DNA from: Nitrospira sp.
Lineage (GTDB): Bacteria; Nitrospirota; Nitrospiria; Nitrospirales; Nitrospiraceae
Length of the DNA stretch: 64,000 nucleotides
Assembly: GCA_005239465.1 (NCBI GenBank)
Contig: SPAW01000006.1
Coordinates: forward strand, 1 to 64,000
Direction of reading: 5' to 3'
This document shows positions 56,964 through 64,000 of the stretch, piece after piece (position 1 is the first letter of the stretch; the number at the start of each line of letters is the position of its first letter). A program made the translations under genes and the position numbers. The notes under the pieces were generated by a model. The model ran no database searches. It had not been told where the DNA came from and saw only the letters and a list, made by a program, of their open reading frames with translations.

Positions 56964-59900
56964 ATGGATACGCTTTCTTCACCTGTTACTCTGAGTTCCA
57001 AGCTGAAAGAGCCGATTCGCGCCGAGCTTTTCGGTGTCGAGAGGCTCGAACAGCACGCGGAAAGTCTGGCGGCTGCACAGATTGTCACCGGCGATGTACG
57101 GCGGGGCCAGTTACTCACGCCACGGGTTTTGGAGAACGGACGGGTACTGGTCGAGTCCTACCGGACCATCGCCAGCGCGATTCGGGAGGAGAAAGCGATC
57201 ACCCCTGCGGCCGAATGGTTGGTCGACAATTTTCACATCGTGGACGAACAGCTTCGCGAGATCATCGACGATTTGCCTCCTGGATATTACAGGCAATTGC
57301 CCAAACTGGCATCCGGCCACCTGCAGAATTATCCACGGGTGTTCGGAGTCGCCTGGGCATTCGTCGCGCACACCGACAGTCGATTCGACCCCGACATGCT
57401 TCGCCGCTTTGTGCTGGCCTATCAGCGCGTGCAACCGCTGACGATCGGCGAATTGTGGGCGGTCGCCATCTCGCTGCGTGTGGTGTTGGTGGAGAACCTT
57501 CGCAGGCTGGCCGAGCGGATCGTGCACAGCCGCGCCGCCCGACTGGAAGCGGACGAACTGGCGGACAGCTTGCTGGGGACCGGAGCCTTGGCTCCGGAGC
57601 CTCCGGCCACGGCGCTCCGCCGATTTGAAAACAGACCGTTGGCCACAGCGTTTGCCGTGCAGCTGGTCCAGCGACTCCGTGACCTGGACCCCAAGGTGCG
57701 TCCCGTGCTGCTGTGGCTCGACGAGCGCCTGGCCGCGCAGGGCACGACCGCCGACGATATCGTGCACGCGGAGCATCAGCAGCAGGCGGCTATGAGCGTC
57801 ACCGTCCGCAACATCATTACCAGTATGCGGTTGACGTCGGCGTTTGACTGGGCGGACTTTTTCGAGAGTGTCAGCCCGGTCGATAAGATTCTACAGGGCG
57901 ATCCCCGCTATGCCGAAATGGATTTTGTCACTCGGGACACGTACCGCCACGCCATCGAGGATCTCTCCCGCGGCACGGGTTTCTCTGAAATTGACGTGAC
58001 CGCACGAGTCGTGGACCGTGCCAGGCAGGCTGTGGTCGAGCTGCATGCGAGTGAGCAGCCGGAGCGGGAGCGGCACATGGATCCTGGCTACTACCTCATC
58101 TCACAAGGGCGCCGAGCGCTTGAACGCGAACTCGGCTACAGGGTGTCCTGGAAACGCGAACTCCTCCGATGGTATGTCCGGGCCTCAGCGCCGGGCTATC
58201 TTGGGTCGCTTGCAGTGGTGACCGCCATAGTCCTGGCTTTACCGCTGTGGTATGCCGCCGAAACGGGCGTGACAGTCTCAGGCCTTGCGTTCCTCGGTCT
58301 CGTTGCGCTCGTGCCGGCGTCGGATCTCGCCATGGCGCTCATCAATCGCACGGTGATGGCGATCCTTGGGCCGCGACCATTACCTCGCATGGCACTGCGA
58401 AAGGGCATTCCTAAAGAGTTGCGAACGATTGTGGTGGTGCCCACGTTGCTGACGAGCCAACGGGGCATCGATCAGCAAGTCGAACGATTGGAAGTTCATT
58501 ATCTGGCAAATTCTGATGATGATCTGCGCTTCGCCCTGCTCTCAGATTGGACCGACGCCCCGAGCGAAAGCATTCCGGGTGATGCCGAACTGCTGGCTAT
58601 TGCAGTGGAGGAGATTGCGCATCTGAACAAGCGGTACGGCCCCGCGTCCGGTGGCGGTTCGCGCTTCGTGCTGTTTCATCGCCGGCGCCTCTGGAACGAG
58701 TCCGAGAAAATATGGATGGGGTGGGAACGAAAGCGTGGCAAGCTGCATGAATTGAATCAACTGCTGCGTGGTTCGACGAGCACGACGTTCATGACAGTCG
58801 GCGGACATCCCCCCGAGGCGATTCCTTCTGTCCGCTACGTCATCACGCTCGATGCAGACACGCGGTTGCCGCGGGGAGCCGCGCACCGATTGATCGGCAC
58901 CATGGCCCATCCTCTGAACCGGCCTCGGTTCGACCCTCTCAGCGGACGCGTCGTTGAAGGGTATGGAGTCGTACAGCCACGGATTACGCCGTCCCTACCG
59001 ACCGATGGTGAGGGCTCGTGTTTTCAACAGACGTTTTCCGGTCCCAGCGGGATTGATCCCTATGCCTCGGCCGTGTCGGATGTGTACCAGGATTTGTTTC
59101 GGGAAGGGTCCTACACCGGCAAGGGCATTTACGAGATCGACGCCTTTGAGGCGGCGTTGGCGGACAAGGTGCCGGACAACGCGATGCTCAGCCATGATTT
59201 ATTTGAAGGGCTCTTCGCTCGCGCGGCCCTGGCCACCGACATCGAACTGTTCGAGGCCTTTCCCTCCCATTATGAAGCGGCGGCAGCCCGGCAGCACCGA
59301 TGGGCGCGTGGCGATTGGCAGCTGTTGCCCTGGCTTCTCGGGCGTGGGCATACCGGATCTGAGCCGCATCGCGCGGTCGTGATTCCTGCCATTGGCCGTT
59401 GGAAGATCCTCGACAACCTCCGCCGTACCCTGTCGGCTCCCGCCGCGTTTCTGACGCTGATCGTCGGGTGGCTGTTACCGGCGGGATTTCCCCAGGTCTG
59501 GTCTTGGTTTATTCTAGCCACGATTGCGATTCCGTCGCTCCTGTCTTTCGTCGTCGGACTCTATCCACGCCGGCGCGGCATTGCCCTGCGGAGTCATATT
59601 CGTGGTGCGGCCACCGATCTGAAGTTGGCCGCGACTCAGATCGCGTTGACGGTCACCGTCCTTGCATACCAGGCCTGGCTCATGTCGGACGCGATTCTTC
59701 GTACCCTCGGCCGTCTCGTCATCACGCGGACAAAGTTGTTGGAGTGGGTCACCGCGGCACAGGACGAGGCTGCTTACAGGTGCAACCTGGCCGGGATGTA
59801 TCGGCGCATGGCGGGCGGTGTCGTTCTCGCCGTCATGGCTGCTGGTGGGGTGGCAGCGTGTGGGGGGTACGACTCTTGGGCTGCCGCGGCCCCGTTCGTC

Positions 59901-62900
59901 CTGCTCTGGATGGCGGCTCCTGCGGTGGCCTACTGGGTCAGCCTGCCTCCTCGGCTCACCGGTGCCGGACCGGTTTCGCCGGCCGATGCCCGGACCCTGC
60001 GATTGATTGCACGCCGGACCTGGCGGTTCTTTGAGACGTTCGTGTCACCTGAGGGCCATGCACTGCCACCCGATAACTTTCAAGAAGATCCCAAACCCGT
60101 CGTGGCCCATCGGACGTCGCCGACCAATATAGGACTCTATTTGCTTTCGACCCTGGTCGCCCGTGACCTTGGTTGGCTGGGCACTCTGGAAGCGAGCGAA
60201 CGGCTGGAAGCCACGCTGGCGACCATGAGCCGTCTCGAGCTGTTTCATGGACACTTCTACAACTGGTACGACACGCGAACCCTCCATCCGCTGGATCCCA
60301 AGTATGTGTCTTCCGTGGATAGCGGCAATCTTGCGGGACACTTGTTGGCTCTGAGCAACGGGTGCCGTGAGTTGATTCAGAAATCTACTGTCGATGGCGA
60401 TCTGTTTGCTGGAATAGATGATGCCATTCGGTTGTTGCGCGACGCGCTGGCCGAGATTCCTGATCAGCGACAGACGCACACCGTGACGCAGAAACAGCTC
60501 AGCCAGGCCGTTGAAGCGCTAGCCATGTCGCTGCTGTCGCGGCCGGTCGATGTCACCAGCTGGACCACCCGGTTTGCCCATCTGACCGCATCGTCCCATA
60601 CCGTCGCTGACATGGCGCAGGCCCTCGCGCAGGAGCGTGCAGACGGGTTCGATAGTGAGTTGCGCATCTGGGCCGATGCGGTCCGAATGTGCGTGGAGAG
60701 CCATCGCCGGGATGTGGAACTGTTGCTTCCATGGGTCCGCTTGAGTCCGAAAGACCTCGCAGCCTTATTCGATCGGCCGTCCGGGCTAGTGTCGGAGTGG
60801 GCGGTCATCGCGCCGTTCTTTCATCCCGTTCCCACGCTGGCGGCCGCACCCGATCGTTTCACGGCGGCGCTCCGTGCGCTCGACCGCTTGCGGGAAGACT
60901 TGCTCAGCCATCCATCGCAGGACAAGGCCACCTTGGCAAGAATCGGTCTGCTGGCTGATGCCATACGGCAATCGGCCGCGGATGTCGTCGCCCTGACCCG
61001 CCGTCTTGCATCCATAGCGCAGACAGCGGAGCAGATGGTTCGCAGCATGGATTTCACATTCCTCTTCGATCCGACGCGCAAGCTACTGTCCATCGGCTAC
61101 CGTGTGACCGAGAACAGTCTGGACCCCAACTGCTACGACTTGCTGGCGTCGGAAGCCAGGCTAGCGAGCTTTCTCGCCATCGCCAAGGGCGACGTCCCGG
61201 CATCGCACTGGTTTCACCTCGGGCGTGCCCTGACACCCGTGGGAAACGGTTCGGCGCTGATTTCCTGGTCAGGCTCCATCTTCGAATACCTCATGCCGGC
61301 CTTGGTGATGCGTTTCCCAGCAGGAAGCTTGCTGAGCCAGACCTATGAGCTGATCGTCCGTCGGCAGATTCAATACGGTGCAGAGCGCGGTGTGCCTTGG
61401 GGCGTTTCGGAGTCGGCCTATCACGCACGCGATCTCGACCTAACGTACCAGTACTCCAGCTTTGGTGTGCCGGGTCTGGGACTCAAGCGCGGCCTCAGTG
61501 AGGATGTGGTGGTCGCGCCTTACGCCGCTGCTCTTGCGGCGATGATTGATCCCGCGGCGGCGACGCAAGGCTTTGGGCGACTCGCCGAGGCCGGGGGCAG
61601 GGGAACCTATGGGTACTATGAGGCACTGGATTACACCGGCACACGGGTGCCAGAAGGAAAAGACGTGGCCATCGTGCGAGCCTATATGTCGCATCATCAG
61701 GGCATGTCCTTGGTCGCGATCGCGAATGTCCTGAACGATGGGCTGATGAGGACCCGTTTCCACGCCGAGCCGATGGTTCGGGCCACCGAGCTCATTCTTC
61801 AGGAACGTACCCCGCGCGGTGTGCCGGTGGCGCGACCACGCGTGGAAGAAGTCTCTGCAGCGGCGCAAGTCCGTGACCTCATCCCGCCGGTGTTGCGGCG
61901 ATTCACCTCTCCGCATGAAGCGACTCCGCGGACACATCTGCTGTCCAACGGGCGGTATGCCGTCATGCTGACTACGGCAGGTTCGGGGTATAGCCGTTGG
62001 CGGGATATTGCGGTGACGCGTTGGCGTGAGGATGCGACGCGGGACTGCTGGGGATCCTATACTTTTCTGCGCGACACCCAGACTGGGTCCCTGTGGTCGG
62101 CTGGGTATCAGCCCAGCGGCGTCGAGGCCGACGACTATGAGGTGTACTTTTCCGAAGAACGGGCCGAGATTGTCCGGCGAGATGGCGACTGGAGCACGAT
62201 ACTCGAAGTCGTGGTGTCGTCCGAAGATGATGCCGAAGTGCGGCGCATCTCCGTGACCAATATGGGGACCAGCGCTCGCGATCTGGAGGTCACCTCCTAC
62301 GCCGAGCTGGCTCTGGCTCCACAGGCTACCGATGTGGCCCATCCGGCCTTTGCGAATTTGTTTGTGCAAACGGAATTCGTGCCGGAGATCGGCGCGCTGC
62401 TCGCCACCCGCCGCAGGCGGTCGAATGAGGAGACGACGGTGTGGGCTGCCCAGGTGGTGGTGGTCGAAGGCGACACCGTGGGTGCCCTGCAATATGAAAC
62501 GGATCGAGCCCGGTTTCTTGGACGCGGGCACCATGTCCGTACGGCAGTCTCCATGATCGATGGGCGGCCGCTCTCGAATACTGTCGGGTCCGTGCTCGAT
62601 CCGGTGATGAGCTTGCGCCGCACGGTGCGTGTGCCTCCGGGCGGGACCGTGCGCGTCGTGTTTTCGACCATTGTCGGCCCCACGCGCGATCAGGTGTTGG
62701 AGCTTGCCGACAAGTACAGTGACCCGAGAGTGTTTGAGCGTGCCCTCTCGCTGGCCTGGACGCAGGCGCAAGTCCAACTGCATCACCTCGGCATCGGGAC
62801 CGACGAAGCGCAGCTGTTCCAGCGACTGGCCAATGCCGTGCTGTACGCCGATGCGTCGCTGCGTCCATCTTCCGAGACACTCGGCCACAGCACGCTTGAA

Positions 62901-64000
62901 CGCACGACGCTGTGGGCGCATGGCATATCGGGCGATCTGCCCATCGTATTGGCCTGCATCGACAAGGCGGAGGATGTCGACATCGTCCGGCAATTGCTGC
63001 GGGCGCATGAATACTGGCGGATGAGGCAATTATCCGCCGATGTGATCATCCTGAATGAGAAGGCCTCGTCGTATGAGCAGGGGCTGCAAGGATCGCTGGA
63101 AGGGCTGGTGCGCGGCAGTCAGTTGCGTCTCTACCCGGATACCGGTGGGGCGCGCGGCAGCATTTATCTCCTGCGGACCGACCTGCTCTCCGCACAGGAT
63201 CGGATGCTGCTGCAGCAGCTCGCTCGGGTCGTCCTGCTCGGCCGGCGCGGCACGTTGGCGGAGCAGGTCACTCGATTACAGCGCAGGAACCGTGCAGTGC
63301 CGACGATCCCGTCTTCACCGCGTGCGGGCAGACGCCTGGATGTGCCGCTGCCCGAACGGGAACTCGAATTCTTCAACGGCTTGGGCGGCTTCGCAGACGA
63401 TGGGCGCGAATATGTCACGATCCTCGGCGAAGGGCTGCGGACGCCGCGACCCTGGATTAATGTCATTGCGAATCCGTCGTTCGGGTTTCTCGTGTCGGAG
63501 TCTGGCTCCGGATTTACCTGGTCGCTGAACAGCCACGAGAATCAACTGACGCCCTGGTCGAACGATCCGGTGACCGATCCGTCCGGAGAGGTGCTCTATA
63601 TCCGCGATGACGATTCAGGGGAGGTCTGGAGTCCTACGGCACTGCCGATTCGCGATGACCAGGCACCCTATGTTGCCTGTCACGGACAGGGCTATAGCCG
63701 CTTCCATCATGGTTCGCACGGCGTCCTGGTCGAATTGCTGCAATTTGTGCCGCCTGAAGACCCGATCAAGATCTCTCGACTCACGCTGCAGAATGCGTCC
63801 GGCCGCTCGCGTCACCTTTCAGTCACGGCCTATGTTGAGTGGGTTCTGGGGAGTTCCCGCAGTGACTCCGCACCGTACATCATCACGGAGATCGATCCGG
63901 GTTCCGGAGCACTCTTTGCGCGCAGTATGCTAGGCGGCGAGTTCGGTGGGCGCGTCGCCTTTGCCGATCTTGCCGGAAAACACACATCGTGGACCGGTGA
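56964..64000 (+). CDS. ndvB: Cyclic beta-1,2-glucan synthase (NdvB/ChvB family), 3' end cut by window
   Basis: An open frame of 2345 codons from ATG 56964 to the right edge; the family is about 2800. Order: soluble N-terminal region, membrane helices about 410-465 (LAVVTAIVLALPLWYAAE; LAFLGLVALVPASDLAMALI), a GT84/GT2-like domain with D630-A-D632 (YVITLDADTRLPR), D745 (LSHDLFEG) and Q777-x-R779-W780, further helices, a glycoamylase-like domain (SGSIFEYLMPALVMRFP; WGVSESAYHARD; AYMSHHQGMSLVAIANVL), and GH94 phosphorylase-like repeats (ENQLTPWSNDPVTD). By family it polymerises and cyclises UDP-glucose at the inner membrane for the periplasm. The GH94 catalytic part lies outside the window. Confidence 0.93.
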   Translation, partial: MDTLSSPVTLSSKLKEPIRAELFGVERLEQHAESLAAAQIVTGDVRRGQLLTPRVLENGRVLVESYRTIASAIREEKAITPAAEWLVDNFHIVDEQLREIIDDLPPGYYRQLPKLASGHLQNYPRVFGVAWAFVAHTDSRFDPDMLRRFVLAYQRVQPLTIGELWAVAISLRVVLVENLRRLAERIVHSRAARLEADELADSLLGTGALAPEPPATALRRFENRPLATAFAVQLVQRLRDLDPKVRPVLLWLDERLAAQGTTADDIVHAEHQQQAAMSVTVRNIITSMRLTSAFDWADFFESVSPVDKILQGDPRYAEMDFVTRDTYRHAIEDLSRGTGFSEIDVTARVVDRARQAVVELHASEQPERERHMDPGYYLISQGRRALERELGYRVSWKRELLRWYVRASAPGYLGSLAVVTAIVLALPLWYAAETGVTVSGLAFLGLVALVPASDLAMALINRTVMAILGPRPLPRMALRKGIPKELRTIVVVPTLLTSQRGIDQQVERLEVHYLANSDDDLRFALLSDWTDAPSESIPGDAELLAIAVEEIAHLNKRYGPASGGGSRFVLFHRRRLWNESEKIWMGWERKRGKLHELNQLLRGSTSTTFMTVGGHPPEAIPSVRYVITLDADTRLPRGAAHRLIGTMAHPLNRPRFDPLSGRVVEGYGVVQPRITPSLPTDGEGSCFQQTFSGPSGIDPYASAVSDVYQDLFREGSYTGKGIYEIDAFEAALADKVPDNAMLSHDLFEGLFARAALATDIELFEAFPSHYEAAAARQHRWARGDWQLLPWLLGRGHTGSEPHRAVVIPAIGRWKILDNLRRTLSAPAAFLTLIVGWLLPAGFPQVWSWFILATIAIPSLLSFVVGLYPRRRGIALRSHIRGAATDLKLAATQIALTVTVLAYQAWLMSDAILRTLGRLVITRTKLLEWVTAAQDEAAYRCNLAGMYRRMAGGVVLAVMAAGGVAACGGYDSWAAAAPFVLLWMAAPAVAYWVSLPPRLTGAGPVSPADARTLRLIARRTWRFFETFVSPEGHALPPDNFQEDPKPVVAHRTSPTNIGLYLLSTLVARDLGWLGTLEASERLEATLATMSRLELFHGHFYNWYDTRTLHPLDPKYVSSVDSGNLAGHLLALSNGCRELIQKSTVDGDLFAGIDDAIRLLRDALAEIPDQRQTHTVTQKQLSQAVEALAMSLLSRPVDVTSWTTRFAHLTASSHTVADMAQALAQERADGFDSELRIWADAVRMCVESHRRDVELLLPWVRLSPKDLAALFDRPSGLVSEWAVIAPFFHPVPTLAAAPDRFTAALRALDRLREDLLSHPSQDKATLARIGLLADAIRQSAADVVALTRRLASIAQTAEQMVRSMDFTFLFDPTRKLLSIGYRVTENSLDPNCYDLLASEARLASFLAIAKGDVPASHWFHLGRALTPVGNGSALISWSGSIFEYLMPALVMRFPAGSLLSQTYELIVRRQIQYGAERGVPWGVSESAYHARDLDLTYQYSSFGVPGLGLKRGLSEDVVVAPYAAALAAMIDPAAATQGFGRLAEAGGRGTYGYYEALDYTGTRVPEGKDVAIVRAYMSHHQGMSLVAIANVLNDGLMRTRFHAEPMVRATELILQERTPRGVPVARPRVEEVSAAAQVRDLIPPVLRRFTSPHEATPRTHLLSNGRYAVMLTTAGSGYSRWRDIAVTRWREDATRDCWGSYTFLRDTQTGSLWSAGYQPSGVEADDYEVYFSEERAEIVRRDGDWSTILEVVVSSEDDAEVRRISVTNMGTSARDLEVTSYAELALAPQATDVAHPAFANLFVQTEFVPEIGALLATRRRRSNEETTVWAAQVVVVEGDTVGALQYETDRARFLGRGHHVRTAVSMIDGRPLSNTVGSVLDPVMSLRRTVRVPPGGTVRVVFSTIVGPTRDQVLELADKYSDPRVFERALSLAWTQAQVQLHHLGIGTDEAQLFQRLANAVLYADASLRPSSETLGHSTLERTTLWAHGISGDLPIVLACIDKAEDVDIVRQLLRAHEYWRMRQLSADVIILNEKASSYEQGLQGSLEGLVRGSQLRLYPDTGGARGSIYLLRTDLLSAQDRMLLQQLARVVLLGRRGTLAEQVTRLQRRNRAVPTIPSSPRAGRRLDVPLPERELEFFNGLGGFADDGREYVTILGEGLRTPRPWINVIANPSFGFLVSESGSGFTWSLNSHENQLTPWSNDPVTDPSGEVLYIRDDDSGEVWSPTALPIRDDQAPYVACHGQGYSRFHHGSHGVLVELLQFVPPEDPIKISRLTLQNASGRSRHLSVTAYVEWVLGSSRSDSAPYIITEIDPGSGALFARSMLGGEFGGRVAFADLAGKHTSWTG

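Noticed and set aside
61440-63029. 529-codon open frame on the minus strand inside the glucan synthase gene
   Set aside because: It is antisense to a coherent 2345-codon frame with clear family motifs; its own translation is His/Arg/Gly-rich with no recognisable domain, typical of the complement of GC-rich coding DNA.
1-64000. CRISPR array or intact insertion sequence
   Set aside because: No regularly spaced repeats of 24-40 bases and no transposase-like frame on either strand were seen; the only integrase-like gene matches housekeeping Xer.

Overview
The window reads as a chromosomal segment of a Gram-negative bacterium of the Nitrospirota type, most like Nitrospira. That assignment is inference from gene content: a complete Tol-Pal envelope operon, several c-type cytochromes, molybdenum-cofactor genes beside a hexaheme NapC/NrfH-like protein, an RqcH homologue, a KimA-type potassium importer, a very large multicopper oxidase with cupredoxin partners, many lipoproteins and uniformly GC-rich coding. 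No rRNA or other phylogenetic marker is present.

Layout. 1-3450: the C-terminally cut end of a periplasmic-binding/PBP-activator-like gene, a divergent xerD-type recombinase, and tRNA-Val and tRNA-Asp. 3523-10087: tolQ, tolR, tolA, tolB, pal and two tandem CpoB-like genes. 10151-16464: mutL, miaA, mtnP, a PfkB kinase, a TPR lipoprotein and a RodZ-like HTH membrane protein. 16465-21077: a monohaem cytochrome c with promoter and terminator, a cluster of hairpins, a caspase-fold lipoprotein lacking both catalytic residues, a carbamoyltransferase relic and an unknown lipoprotein. 21342-33114: HtrA/DegP protease, TatC, Mrp-type ATPase, MoeA, MobB, hexaheme cytochrome, ABC-2 exporter, RRM RNA-binding protein, 2OG-Fe(II) oxygenase, receiver-only response regulator and RqcH.

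33352-37540 is an accessory islet. It holds a zinc-ribbon protein, a protein with the HExxH signature of the aKG-HExxH peptide hydroxylase group, and then small toxin/antitoxin-like genes lying between three degenerate copies of the 3' end of that HExxH gene. A protein with a HEPN-like RNxxxH motif and a 120-bp element with terminal inverted repeats close the islet. 37541-40452 (minus strand) has a KimA-like importer translationally coupled to a PKD-like secreted protein.

40592-49629 is the most unusual block. A 1616-residue multicopper oxidase-like protein with its own promoter and terminator is followed by two paralogous secreted cupredoxins, a LolA-like gene interrupted by an in-frame amber codon, and a secreted HEAT-repeat protein. 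I infer an extracytoplasmic metal-oxidation or copper-dependent electron-transfer system; the substrate cannot be read from sequence.

49630-64000: many very small genes, a second zinc-ribbon paralogue, a PstS-like binding protein, an ErpA/IscA-type protein, an XRE-type regulator with an operator-like palindrome, an OmpA lipoprotein, a DUF1207-like gene with two in-frame stops, and the first 2345 codons of a cyclic beta-1,2-glucan synthase (NdvB family) that runs off the right edge.
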